The position numbers and the translations under genes were made by a program. A stretch of DNA of 64,000 nucleotides from Nitratidesulfovibrio sp. (GTDB lineage Bacteria; Desulfobacterota; Desulfovibrionia; Desulfovibrionales; Desulfovibrionaceae), in NCBI RefSeq assembly GCF_040373385.1, contig NZ_JBDXXH010000003.1, forward strand, positions 62,001 through 126,000, given 5' to 3'. The notes beneath the pieces were generated by a model. That model was not told where the DNA came from. It ran no database searches and saw only the letters and a list, made by a program, of their open reading frames with translations. The first letter of the stretch is position 1, and each line of letters begins with the position of its first letter. Shown piece by piece: positions 51,714 to 59,938 of the stretch.

Positions 51714-53675
51714 ATGCCTGTCGTCATGGGCACCGCAGGACATATCGACCACGGCAAGACCTCGCTGGTCCGCGCGCTGACCGGCATCGACTGCGACCGG
51801 CTGGAAGAGGAAAAGCGAAGGGGCATCACCATCGAGCTCGGCTTTGCGTTCTGCGACCTGCCGGGCGCCGGGGCTGAAGTCGGGCGGCTGGGCATCGTGG
51901 ACGTGCCGGGGCACGAGCGCTTCGTCAAGAACATGGTGGCCGGGGCCTCGGGCATCGACTTCGTCATGCTGGTCATTGCGGCGGACGAAGGGGTGATGCC
52001 CCAGACCCGCGAGCATCTGGAAATCTGCTCGCTGCTGGGCATCCGGCACGGGCTGGTGGCCCTGACCAAGGTGGACATGGTGGACCCGGAATGGCTGGAC
52101 CTGGCGCAGGAAGACGTGGCCGGGTTCCTGGCCGGGACGTTTCTTGAGGGGGCGCCCATCTTTCCGGTGTCGTCGACCACCGGGCAGGGACTGGATGCAC
52201 TGCGCGAGCATCTGGCCATGCTGGAGCGCGAACTGCGCCCGGTGCGCCGCAGCGACCTGTTCCGGCTGCCCGTGGACCGCGTGTTCACCATGAAGGGGCA
52301 CGGCACGGTGGTTACCGGCACCATGGTGTCCGGCAGCGTGAAGGTGGGCGACGAGGTGGTGCTGTACCCCGGCGGCGCGCAAACCAAGGTGCGCAGCCTG
52401 CAAAGCCATGGCGGCCCGGTGGACGTGGCCCCTGCCGGGCGGCGCACCGCCGTCAACGTGCTGGGACTGGACGTGGAAGAGGTGCAGCGCGGTGACGTGC
52501 TGGCCCACCCCGGCACGCTGTTTCCGTCCCTGCGCTGGATGACCCGGCTGACCTGCCTGTCGTCCGCGCCCACGCCGCTGAAGAACCGCACCGAGGTGCA
52601 CTTTCACCACGGCGCGCGCGAGGTGCTGGCGCGGCTGTACTTCCCCGACCGGGACAAGCTGGCCCCCGGAGAAACCGCCCTGTGCGAGGTACGCTTTACC
52701 GAGCCCATGGTGGGCGTGGCGGGCGACCGCTGCGTGGTGCGTTCGTTCTCGCCGTTGCGCACGGTGGCCGGGGGCGCGGTGCTGCATCCGCTGGGGCTGG
52801 ACCTGCGCCGCAAGGACGCCGAATTTGCCGACAGGCTGGCCCTGCTGGAGGGGCTGCCCGATGTGCCCGGTGCGCATGACACGGGCGACGCCGCCACGCA
52901 GGAAACGGCCACCCAGTCCCTGCTGCGGCTGGCCGGTTCCGCCGGGGCGCGGTTTGCCCAGCTTTCGGTGCTGACCAACCTGGAATCCAAGCGGCTGGAC
53001 AAGGCCCTGCAAGCCTTGGGCGCCAAGGGGCAGGTGTTCTGCTTCGACCGGGACGAGCGCGCCTACGTGGATGCGGAAACGGTGCGCCGTCTTGCGGCGG
53101 GCTGCCTGACCCGTGCGGCGGAATACCACGCCCGCGAACCGCTGAAGCCGGGCATGGCGCGCGGGGCGCTGTCCGCCGGGTGGGGCCGGGGGCTGCACCC
53201 CAAGCTGGTGCACTTCATCATCGAGCGGCTGCTGAAGGCGGGTGAACTGGTGGCCGAGGGCGACGTGCTGCGCCTGCCGGGGCACAAGGTATCGCTGGCG
53301 TCGGACCAGGAGGGGTTGCGCGCCAAAATCCGCACCGCCTACGCGGAAGGGGGCAGCAGTCCGCCCAACGTGAAGGATGTGCTGGAACCGCTGGGGCTGG
53401 AATTCAAGGAAGCGGCGGCGGTGTTCAAGCTGTTGCAGGACGCCGGGGAACTGGTGAAGGTGAAGGACGGGCTGTACTTTCCCGGCCCGGTGGTGGCGGA
53501 CCTGAAGGCCCGCGTGGCCGCGTGGTTCGACACCCACGACGACCTGGACCCGGCGGGCTTCAAGGAACTTTCGGGCGGCCTTTCGCGCAAGTACGTGATT
53601 CCGCTGCTGGAATACTTCGACAAGGAGCGCGTGACCATGCGCGTGGGGGACAAGCGGCAGTTGCGGGGGCGGTAG
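51714..53675 (+). CDS. selB: Selenocysteine-specific translation elongation factor
   Basis: A 653-residue GTPase. G1 [10 protein letters not shown] (residues 9-18), G2 region GITIELGF, G3 DVPGHE and G4 TKVD mark an EF-Tu-like domain, followed by beta-barrel domains II-III and, from about 400, the winged-helix repeats of bacterial SelB that bind the SECIS hairpin ([22 protein letters not shown] and [22 protein letters not shown] at the end). It brings Sec-tRNA to recoded UGA codons. GGGAG eight bases ahead supports ATG 51714. selA, selD and the Sec tRNA gene are not in the window. Confidence 0.97.
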   Translation: MPVVMGTAGHIDHGKTSLVRALTGIDCDRLEEEKRRGITIELGFAFCDLPGAGAEVGRLGIVDVPGHERFVKNMVAGASGIDFVMLVIAADEGVMPQTREHLEICSLLGIRHGLVALTKVDMVDPEWLDLAQEDVAGFLAGTFLEGAPIFPVSSTTGQGLDALREHLAMLERELRPVRRSDLFRLPVDRVFTMKGHGTVVTGTMVSGSVKVGDEVVLYPGGAQTKVRSLQSHGGPVDVAPAGRRTAVNVLGLDVEEVQRGDVLAHPGTLFPSLRWMTRLTCLSSAPTPLKNRTEVHFHHGAREVLARLYFPDRDKLAPGETALCEVRFTEPMVGVAGDRCVVRSFSPLRTVAGGAVLHPLGLDLRRKDAEFADRLALLEGLPDVPGAHDTGDAATQETATQSLLRLAGSAGARFAQLSVLTNLESKRLDKALQALGAKGQVFCFDRDERAYVDAETVRRLAAGCLTRAAEYHAREPLKPGMARGALSAGWGRGLHPKLVHFIIERLLKAGELVAEGDVLRLPGHKVSLASDQEGLRAKIRTAYAEGGSSPPNVKDVLEPLGLEFKEAAAVFKLLQDAGELVKVKDGLYFPGPVVADLKARVAAWFDTHDDLDPAGFKELSGGLSRKYVIPLLEYFDKERVTMRVGDKRQLRGR

Positions 53676-53770
53676 CCCCCACCCGCTTCTGGTGCATGTT
53701 TGAAAAACACGGTCTGCACCGCTTTGCAGCATGACGGGCATGCGGGTGGCAGCCTTCTGTGCGGTATGAA

Positions 53771-53808
53771 AAAACGCCGCCACCGGTTGATTCCGGTGGC
53801 GGCGTTTT
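53771..53808. terminator. Bidirectional terminator after selB
   Basis: AAAACGCCGCCACCGG (53771-53786), loop TTGATT, CCGGTGGCGGCGTTTT (53793-53808): a 16-pair perfect stem with A and T runs, serving selB and the leftward gene at 53829. Confidence 0.92.
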
Positions 53809-53828
53809 GCCACTTTGATGGCGAAAAC

Positions 53829-54092
53829 TCAGAACAGCAGCGCGCGCAGGCTGCCCAGCAGGCCACCAAGGGTGCCCTGCGAGGGACCGGCCATGCCGGG
53901 CGGTGGCGGCAGCACCACATCCCCGGCGTCGGGGTCGGGCTGGGCAGCAAGACGCTGGCGCAAGGCCGTGTAGGCCTGCTCCAGACGCTCTTCCTCGATG
54001 CGGCGTTTGCGTTCGGCTTCGCGCATGGTGCGCTCGTGGCGTTCCATGGCGTCCTGGTGCCGTTTCAGCAGATGTTCGACATGGTCATGCAT
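53829..54092 (-). CDS. Small coiled-coil protein, unknown function
   Basis: An 87-residue protein. Residues about 3-48 are a charged amphipathic helix rich in Glu, Arg and Lys (MERHERTMREAERKRRIEEE), very likely a coiled coil; the rest is Pro/Gly-rich with a hydrophobic end (GGLLGSLRALLF). GAGG precedes ATG 54092. A strong sigma-70 promoter lies 110 bases upstream and a strong terminator follows, so it is a separate, probably well-expressed unit next to the ORP locus. I do not recognise the family. Confidence 0.6.
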   Translation of the reverse strand: MHDHVEHLLKRHQDAMERHERTMREAERKRRIEEERLEQAYTALRQRLAAQPDPDAGDVVLPPPPGMAGPSQGTLGGLLGSLRALLF

Positions 54093-54202
54093 CACGGACC
54101 TCGCTGTGCCCGGTTCCCGCTGGCAGGCCCCCCCGGCGATGACGTGCTGGGTCATTCTTCCTGTGCGCAGGTCGCGAATATCTTTAGAAAATTGTAGACA
54201 GT

Positions 54203-54232
54203 TATATAGCGCCGCCGCGCATTTTCTGTCAA
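54203..54232 (-). promoter_or_regulatory. Strong sigma-70 promoter of the small coiled-coil gene
   Basis: Leftward: TTGACA (54232-54227), 18 bases, TATATA (54208-54203). This is one of the closest matches to the sigma-70 consensus in the window. The 407-base gap 54093-54499 otherwise shows no gene. Confidence 0.65.
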
Positions 54233-54499
54233 TCGCAACTACGGCGCGGGGAAAGAAAAAACCTGCCGCCAGATGCATGCGCCGTCGCTTTTCATGTCAT
54301 GTCGAGGGGATTCGGCAAGATGGCACGACCGCCCCGTGACCGGCGCACGACGGGTGTCGCCACTGCCGGTCGCGGGCAAGGTATCGAGGTGTGCCATTTC
54401 GCACGATGGTGGTGTGCGCGGCGCAGCCGGGTGCGCGGTCCGGCGGTTTGCTGCCGGGTTCTGCCCGCCCGGCTGGCCTGGCCGGGCGGGCGAACGCGG

Positions 54500-55423
54500 T
54501 CAATCGCCGGGGGCGTCCGCAAGGGCGTGCAGCCTGCTCCACACCGCGCGGAACAGGGCGCCTTCGGCATGGGGCGCGAATTCCGGCACGGAAAGTCCGG
54601 CGAACTGCGCGGCCATGAATACCGGCGAATGGGGCAGGCTGCCGAGCAGCGGCAGCGCGTGGTCGGCGCAGAATGTTTCGATGTGGCGGGCCATGCCGGT
54701 GTGGATGTCCGCCTTGTTCAGCAGTACGGCTGCGCGCACGCCGAAATGGAGGGTCAGGGCGTGCACCCGTTCCAGGTCGTGCAGGGCCGATACCGTGGGT
54801 TCCGTCACCAGCAGGGCCGTATCCGCCCCGGCCAGCGAGGCGATGACCGGACAGCCCACCCCCGGCGAACCGTCGATGAGCACGGTGTCCGCGCCCAGCG
54901 ATTCGGCGATTTCGCGGGCGCGGGTGCGCACCGTGCTGACCAGCTTGCCGGAATTTTCCTCGCCGATGCCGAGTGCCGCATGCACCATGGGGCCGAAGCG
55001 GGTGTCGGAAACGTACCATTCGCCGCAGTGCCGCTCGTCCAGCGCCACGGCCCCTTCGGGGCAGACATGGGCACAGGCGCCGCAGCCTTCGCACATCTCG
55101 CGCGTCACCCGTGGCGGCGCATCCAGGGCGCCATAGTGGCAGGCAGCGGTGCAGGTGCCGCAGCGGATGCAGAGGTCGGCGTTGATGCGGGCCAGCACGC
55201 CGCTGTGAAAATCGTGCCGCTCGCGCACCACGGGGGCCAGCAGCAGGTGCAGGTCCGATGCATCCACGTCGCAGTCGGCCAGCACCAGCGCGGGCGGGTG
55301 CGGCCCGTCTTTCCGCGCGACCATCGCCGGGGCGGCATCCGCGTGGGCCACGGCCGCCAACGCCGCCGTGACGCTGGTCTTGCCCGTGCCTCCCTTGCCG
55401 CTGATGACCACTATCTGCCGCAT
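54500..55423 (-). CDS. ORP-locus ATPase with two 4Fe-4S clusters (MinD/ParA family)
   Basis: A 307-residue protein. The deviant Walker A GKGGTGKT is at about 10-17. Inserted in the ATPase fold are two ferredoxin clusters, CIRCGTCTAACHYGA and CEGCGACAHVCPEGA (about 86-130). DTVLIDGSPGVGCPV near 182 is the Walker B-like segment. This is the ferredoxin-ATPase type found in pairs in ORP gene clusters of sulfate reducers, where the proteins form a complex with the orange protein. Its ATG lies 13 bases inside the preceding gene, so translation is coupled. AAGGAG supports the start. Confidence 0.87.
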   Translation of the reverse strand: MRQIVVISGKGGTGKTSVTAALAAVAHADAAPAMVARKDGPHPPALVLADCDVDASDLHLLLAPVVRERHDFHSGVLARINADLCIRCGTCTAACHYGALDAPPRVTREMCEGCGACAHVCPEGAVALDERHCGEWYVSDTRFGPMVHAALGIGEENSGKLVSTVRTRAREIAESLGADTVLIDGSPGVGCPVIASLAGADTALLVTEPTVSALHDLERVHALTLHFGVRAAVLLNKADIHTGMARHIETFCADHALPLLGSLPHSPVFMAAQFAGLSVPEFAPHAEGALFRAVWSRLHALADAPGD

Positions 55424-56610
55424 GTCCGCTCCTTCTCGCTCGTGATGTCTCCGGCCGCATCGGCCTTTCCTGTCGGATCGGCCATCTTGACCGGACTGCC
55501 TGTCTCTACCGGACTGGCCACTGCGGCAAGCCCCATGCCGTCCCATGGTCGGCGCGGTTCGTCCGCCCCCCTGGCCATGGCCTCCAGCGCATCCGCCAGC
55601 CCGGCATAGGCCGCGTGGACCTCCGGGGCGGCGTCGTGCATCAGGCTGCCCGTGGCCCCGCATTCCGCGGCGGCGCGGCTGAAGGGGATGACGCCCAGCA
55701 GGGGTACGCCTTCGCGCGCGGTCCAATCCCTGACGGGGTCCCGCACGGGGTCGCCCGCCGCCGGTGGGGCGCCGGGCAAGTCCATCGCACTCCCCATTCC
55801 GGCCCGGTTCAGCACAACGGCATGGGGCAGGCGCAGATGTCGCGCAAGGTTCACGGCCAGACGCAGGTCGTGCAGCCCGAAGGGCGATGGCTCGGCCACC
55901 AGCAGGAGCAGATCGGCGTCGTGCACGGCGTTGATGGCGGCGCAGGCGACGCCCGGCGGGCAGTCGCGGATGACGAAGACGCACGGCGCCTGCGCGGCCC
56001 CGTCCCGTGCGGCAGGCCCGCCTGGTGCCCCGACTGGTGCCCCGGAGGGTGGCACGACCGGGGGCGGCACGTCCTTCACCGCCTTGATCAGCGGGGTGGC
56101 CATGGCCTCGCCGATGCGCAGCACCCCGTCGCGAAAGCGCAGGACAGGCACTGCGCCGGGGTGCGCGGTGTCCCTTTTCACCGTGTCGGCGCCGTTGCCC
56201 ATGGCTGGCCGGATGCTGGCGATGCCGCCGCGCACCTCGCCCACCAGGCGCGTGGTGGAGGTCATGGCGCCCGTGGGGCAGACCAGCGCGCACAGGCCGC
56301 AGCCATGGCACAGGTCCGGAAAGTCCAGAACCGCATCACCCATGAACGCCAGCGCCTTGAAGCGGCAGGCATCCACGCAGCGGCGGCATGCCCCGCCAAG
56401 GCACAGGGTTTCGTTCACCCTGGGCACGGGCAGGGTGCATTGTTCGCGCGTTTTCCATTCCACGGGCAGGAACAGGTGCGCGTTGGGCTCCTCCACGTCG
56501 CAGTCGGCAAGCGCCACGTGGTGGCCCCGCGCGGCAAGCAGCGCGGCAAGGTTCACGGCCACGGTGGTCTTGCCCGTGCCCCCCTTGCCGCTGGCAATGG
56601 CCAGTTTCAT
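55411..56610 (-). CDS. ORP-locus ATPase with two 4Fe-4S clusters, second paralogue
   Basis: A 399-residue paralogue of the protein at 54500. GKGGTGKTTVAVN at residues 8-20, ADCDVEEPNAHLFL, cysteine clusters CRRCVDACRF (with C70 and C75 just before) and CHGCGLCALVCPTGA, then DCPPGVACAAINAV. A Pro/Gly/Ala insertion lies near 210-225, and a C-terminal extension of about 50 residues is poorly conserved in appearance. Paired MinD-like ferredoxin ATPases are a hallmark of the ORP locus. GGAGG precedes ATG 56610. It is the middle gene of the leftward operon. Confidence 0.87.
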   Translation of the reverse strand: MKLAIASGKGGTGKTTVAVNLAALLAARGHHVALADCDVEEPNAHLFLPVEWKTREQCTLPVPRVNETLCLGGACRRCVDACRFKALAFMGDAVLDFPDLCHGCGLCALVCPTGAMTSTTRLVGEVRGGIASIRPAMGNGADTVKRDTAHPGAVPVLRFRDGVLRIGEAMATPLIKAVKDVPPPVVPPSGAPVGAPGGPAARDGAAQAPCVFVIRDCPPGVACAAINAVHDADLLLLVAEPSPFGLHDLRLAVNLARHLRLPHAVVLNRAGMGSAMDLPGAPPAAGDPVRDPVRDWTAREGVPLLGVIPFSRAAAECGATGSLMHDAAPEVHAAYAGLADALEAMARGADEPRRPWDGMGLAAVASPVETGSPVKMADPTGKADAAGDITSEKERTCGR

Positions 56611-56692
56611 GCGGCCTCCGTCGCCGTGACGAGTACATGCAGGCCGCCGGGGACGGCGTTTCCCGGGCGGCCTGTCCGATTGCAGGGGGCGG

Positions 56693-57058
56693 TCACTGGT
56701 CGTTGCCGGTGGCTGGCGGATTGGCCGGGCCGCGCCCGCCACCGGATCCGGCACGCCGGCCTTGCCCTCTACCCAGCCCCCTACCCTGACCGGCGCCCCT
56801 GCCGAAGCCCCTGCCGTAGCCGGGACCGTAGCCGGGACCGTTACCCAGGCGCAGGGCGTCGATGGCGTCCCGCGCCGTGTCGAGCACGTTGCCGAGGTTT
56901 GCGGCAAGCTCGGCCAGGGCGGAATCTTCCGCCTTGTCGCCGTCGGCCATGGGCGGGCCTGCCTGCCCGCGCTGCGCCCGTGTCGCCCCGCAGCGGCCCA
57001 TGCCGCGTCCGGTTCCGGGGCCGTGCCCCATGGGGCCTGTTCCGTTCATGCCTGGCAT
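56693..57058 (-). CDS. DUF5320 Gly-rich protein of the ORP locus
   Basis: A 121-residue protein starting MPGMNGTGPMGHGPGTGRGMG, the DUF5320 opening. A short predicted helix (LAELAANLGNVLDTARDAIDAL, about 48-69) is followed by Gly/Arg/Tyr repeats (GYGPGYGRGFGRGAGQGRG). Such proteins accompany NifX-like and Mrp-like metal-cluster genes. GGAGG precedes ATG 57058. It is the first gene of the leftward ORP operon, directly behind the candidate sigma-54 promoter. Confidence 0.8.
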   Translation of the reverse strand: MPGMNGTGPMGHGPGTGRGMGRCGATRAQRGQAGPPMADGDKAEDSALAELAANLGNVLDTARDAIDALRLGNGPGYGPGYGRGFGRGAGQGRGLGRGQGRRAGSGGGRGPANPPATGNDQ

Positions 57059-57112
57059 ATGCGCCTCCTGGTTGCAGGTGAAACAGTGGCCACGCGGCCA
57101 CACCAGCCTGTG

Positions 57113-57128
57113 AGCACGAACCGTTCCA
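57113..57128 (-). promoter_or_regulatory. Sigma-54 promoter of the leftward ORP operon
   Basis: Leftward: TGGAACGGTTCGTGCT (57128-57113), giving GG-N10-GC with good agreement to TGGCAC-N5-TTGCW. It ends about 55 bases ahead of the DUF5320 ATG. The activator gene and a palindromic site lie just upstream. Confidence 0.65.
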
Positions 57129-57190
57129 GCCCGTGCCCGCCAATGATGCCGGGTAATTAGGAGGGCCCGGAATCGTGCGGAGAAAAAGCA

Positions 57191-57206
57191 GGCGCAAAAC
57201 GCGCCC
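57191..57206 (-). promoter_or_regulatory. Candidate enhancer site (UAS) of the ORP activator, copy 1
   Basis: Leftward it reads GGGCGCGTTTTGCGCC, about 63 bases upstream of the -24 element at 57128. Two further copies with the same core lie at 58929-58974 ahead of the rightward promoter. Confidence 0.65.
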
Positions 57207-57328
57207 ACATGATATGCGAGTGCTTGCTTACCTTGCGCGCCGCCATTCCGGCGTTGCCCCACCAGATGCCCCCCCAGCCCCCCCCAGACGCCGCCAAGAC
57301 GCCACCCAGTCGGGAAAAGGAGCGGACC

Positions 57329-58807
57329 ATGGCCCTGCCGCGTGACATATCCTGCGAGACCATCATGGAAAGCGTGGCCGACGGCGTGTTCACCGTGGAC
57401 CTCGACTGGCGCATCACCTCGTTCAACCGGGCTGCGGCGGAGATCACCGGGGTGCCCCCGCACGAGGCCCTGGGCAGGCGCTGCCGCGACGTGTTCCATT
57501 CCAGCATCTGCGACGGGGCCTGCGTGCTGCGGGCCTGCATCGAACAGGATACGCAACTGGGCAACCGCTCGGTGTTCATCCTGCGTCCGGATGGCCGCAA
57601 GGTGCCCGTGAGCATCAGCGGCGCGCCCCTGCGTGACCGGCGCGGCAGGCTGATTGGCGGGGTGGAGACCTTTCGCGACCTTTCCGCGCTGCACCTGATG
57701 CGCAAGCAACTGGACGGCCAGCACACGGTGGAGGACATCGTCACCCGCAGCGCGGCCATGATCCGCCTGCTGGGCATCCTGCCGCAGGTGGCGGCCAGCG
57801 ACGCGCCTGTGCTGGTGCTGGGCGAATCGGGCACCGGCAAGGAACTGTTCGCGCGCGCCATCCACAACCTCAGCCCCCGGCGGGGCAGGCCCTTCGTGGG
57901 GGTGAACTGCGGGGCGCTGCCGGAACACCTGCTGGAATCGGAACTGTTTGGCTACAAGGCCGGGGCGTTCACCGACGCGCGGCGCGACAAGCCGGGGCGC
58001 TTTGCCCTGGCGGACGACGGCACCATCTTTCTGGACGAAATAGGCGACATGCCCCTGCCATTGCAGGTGAAACTGCTGCGGGTGCTGCAGGAGAAGGTGT
58101 ACGAGCCGCTGGGCGGGGTACGCCCCCAGGCTGCGCCTGCGCGGGTCATCGCCGCCACCAACCGCGACCTGGAACGCATGGCGGGCGAGGGGGGATTCCG
58201 CAGCGACCTGTTCTACCGGCTCAACGTGGTCATGGTGCGCCTGCCCGCCCTGCGCGAACGGCCGGAAGACATCCCCCTGCTGCTCGATCACTTCGTGGCG
58301 CAGCGCAACCTGCTGAGCGGCAAGGAGATCGAGGGCGTGTCCGAGGACGTGCTGCACCTGCTGCTGCGCTACCCCTTTCCCGGCAACGTGCGCGAGATGG
58401 AGAACATCGTCGAGTATGCGTTCATCCTGTGCCCGCGCGGGTTCATCCAACTGGAACACTTGCCGGAATACCTGCTGGGGGCGCAGACCCCGCCCGTTTG
58501 CCAGCCTGTAGGGCAGCCGGGCGGGACTGCGGGGACTGCGGGCCCTGCGGGGACTGCGGACCCTGCGGGGCTGGTGGCGGCGGTTGCGGCGGGGCCGGGA
58601 TGGACCACGTCCGCCCAGACCGTGCCTGCCCGACCCACACCCGCCCAGGCCGTGACAAGCAGTCCGCGCACCATGGCCGCCGCCAAACTGAACGCGGCGC
58701 GCGAGGCCCTGCGGCGGCATGGCGGGCGGGTCATGGCTGCCTGTCGCGAGTTGGACATTTCCAAGGATACCCTGCGGCGCATCCTGAAGGGCGGCGGGGC
58801 GGACTGA
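57329..58807 (+). CDS. PAS-domain sigma-54-dependent transcriptional activator of the ORP locus
   Basis: A 492-residue activator. An N-terminal PAS domain (about 10-125) includes [19 protein letters not shown] and cysteines in [17 protein letters not shown] that could sense redox or metal. The AAA+ domain (about 140-370) has Walker A GESGTGKE, Walker [12 protein letters not shown] and the sigma-54 loop written GAFTDA, not GAFTGA (near residue 212). The C-terminus is a Fis-type HTH ([16 protein letters not shown]). Ala/Gly/Pro tripeptide repeats form the linker. AAAAGGAG precedes ATG 57329. It sits between the two ORP operons, each with a sigma-54 promoter, so it should switch both on. Confidence 0.92.
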   Translation: MALPRDISCETIMESVADGVFTVDLDWRITSFNRAAAEITGVPPHEALGRRCRDVFHSSICDGACVLRACIEQDTQLGNRSVFILRPDGRKVPVSISGAPLRDRRGRLIGGVETFRDLSALHLMRKQLDGQHTVEDIVTRSAAMIRLLGILPQVAASDAPVLVLGESGTGKELFARAIHNLSPRRGRPFVGVNCGALPEHLLESELFGYKAGAFTDARRDKPGRFALADDGTIFLDEIGDMPLPLQVKLLRVLQEKVYEPLGGVRPQAAPARVIAATNRDLERMAGEGGFRSDLFYRLNVVMVRLPALRERPEDIPLLLDHFVAQRNLLSGKEIEGVSEDVLHLLLRYPFPGNVREMENIVEYAFILCPRGFIQLEHLPEYLLGAQTPPVCQPVGQPGGTAGTAGPAGTADPAGLVAAVAAGPGWTTSAQTVPARPTPAQAVTSSPRTMAAAKLNAAREALRRHGGRVMAACRELDISKDTLRRILKGGGAD

Positions 58808-58928
58808 GCAGCAGGCGGCGGAAGGAGCCGGGCCGGGGAAATGCCCGGACCCTGCTGCGGCACCATGTGGTGATATGCCGTGACGGGGCGGATGGCGGAA
58901 TGCTGTCCTGCCGCCGCAGAAGGGCAAC

Positions 58929-58974
58929 GGGCGTGTAATGCGCCCGTTTTTTCGTTGCGGGCGTGTTTTGCGCC
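58929..58974 (+). promoter_or_regulatory. Candidate enhancer sites (UAS) of the ORP activator, copies 2 and 3
   Basis: GGGCGTGTAATGCGCC (58929-58944) and GGGCGTGTTTTGCGCC (58959-58974), with start points 30 bases apart (about three helical turns), 77 bases or more upstream of the -24 element at 59051. The first copy is followed by CGTTTTTT and can also act as a terminator hairpin for the activator gene. Confidence 0.68.
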
Positions 58975-59050
58975 TATGGCGTGGGTTGGTTGCGAAGGTT
59001 CCGAGATGCCCCTTTCTGGCAAAACGCTGTGATTGCAGCATATTCTTGAA

Positions 59051-59066
59051 TGGCATCATGCATGCT
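59051..59066 (+). promoter_or_regulatory. Sigma-54 promoter of the rightward ORP operon
   Basis: TGGCATCATGCATGCT at 59051-59066: GG-N10-GC with TGGCA and TGC conserved. The first gene starts at 59102. Confidence 0.7.
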
Positions 59067-59101
59067 TGATGGGGGCACGACCGCCGCGCCGTGGGGACAC
59101 C

Positions 59102-59533
59102 ATGAATGCCCATGTCTGCCTTGCCTGCTTCGAGGATCGCCTTGCCACGCTGCTGGAAACGGCCGCCGAACTGCGCTGCGTGCGCATGACCGGCGGCGTT
59201 CCGGCGGAACGGACCGTCCTCCCCGTGCCGGATGGCGGACCCGCGCCGCTCATCAACGTTCTGTCGCGCCATGGGGTTTCCCTGCTGGTGTGCGGGGGCA
59301 TCCGCCCCTGCTGGCAGAGCGCCGTGGAGATGGCCGGGATCGCCGTCCTGCCGTGGCTATCGGGCAGCGAGGCGGACGTGCTGTCCGCCCTTGTCCGGGG
59401 CAGGCCGGACGCACTTGCCATGCCCGGATGCCGCCCGCTTCCGGGCTGGGGTAACGGGCCACGGCGCGGCGGTACGTGCAACACAACGGACGCGGTCTGC
59501 TTTCGGCGGCGGCGTCGCAACGCAGGAGAATGA
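59102..59533 (+). CDS. NifX-like (dinitrogenase Fe-Mo cofactor family) protein of the ORP locus
   Basis: A 143-residue protein. FEDRLATLLETAAELRCVR, LINVLSRHGVSLLVCGGIRPCWQSAVEMAGIAVLPWLSG match the NifX/NifB-C-like RNase H fold, in an unusual form that opens with a cysteine-containing strand (CLACFEDR). The C-terminus is Arg-rich. It is the first gene of the rightward ORP operon; in D. vulgaris a protein at this position is part of the ORP complex. The start ATG 59102 has GGGGA upstream. Confidence 0.78.
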   Translation: MNAHVCLACFEDRLATLLETAAELRCVRMTGGVPAERTVLPVPDGGPAPLINVLSRHGVSLLVCGGIRPCWQSAVEMAGIAVLPWLSGSEADVLSALVRGRPDALAMPGCRPLPGWGNGPRRGGTCNTTDAVCFRRRRRNAGE

Positions 59534-59537
59534 CAGC

Positions 59538-59936
59538 ATGCAGGTTCTCATCACCGTGCAGGACGCAGCACCGGGCACTCCGCCCGGCGCGGCGGGGGGC
59601 GACGCCCTTCTCGATGCCCGTCTGGACCCGCGCTTCGGGCGCGCGCAGGGCTATCTGCTGTGCGATACGGTCACCGGGGTGGTGCGCAGGCTGGATGCGG
59701 CCTCCAACATGTCCCTGGCCCAGGGCGCGGGCATTCAGGCCGCGCAGGCCGCTGCCGATGCCGGGGCACAGGCCGTGATTACCGGTCATGTGGGACCCAA
59801 GGCCTTCACCGCACTGCGCCGGGGCGGCATCGCCATCTATCTTTCAACGCACGCCACCGCGCGCCAGGCCCTGCGGGCCATGGCGGACGGCAACCTGGCC
59901 CCGGCGGCGGAGCCGGACCGGGAAGGGCACTGGTAA
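59538..59936 (+). CDS. Orange protein (ORP) homologue, NifX-like metal-cluster protein
   Basis: A 132-residue protein of the dinitrogenase iron-molybdenum cofactor family: DARLDPRFGRAQGYLLCDT at about 26-44, AAQAAADAGAQAVITGHVGPKAFTAL and a short tail. The orange protein of D. gigas, the name-giving member, binds a Mo-Cu sulfide cluster. AGGAGA precedes ATG 59538, four bases after the previous stop. A metal cluster in this homologue is inferred. Confidence 0.83.
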   Translation: MQVLITVQDAAPGTPPGAAGGDALLDARLDPRFGRAQGYLLCDTVTGVVRRLDAASNMSLAQGAGIQAAQAAADAGAQAVITGHVGPKAFTALRRGGIAIYLSTHATARQALRAMADGNLAPAAEPDREGHW

Positions 59937-59938
59937 CC

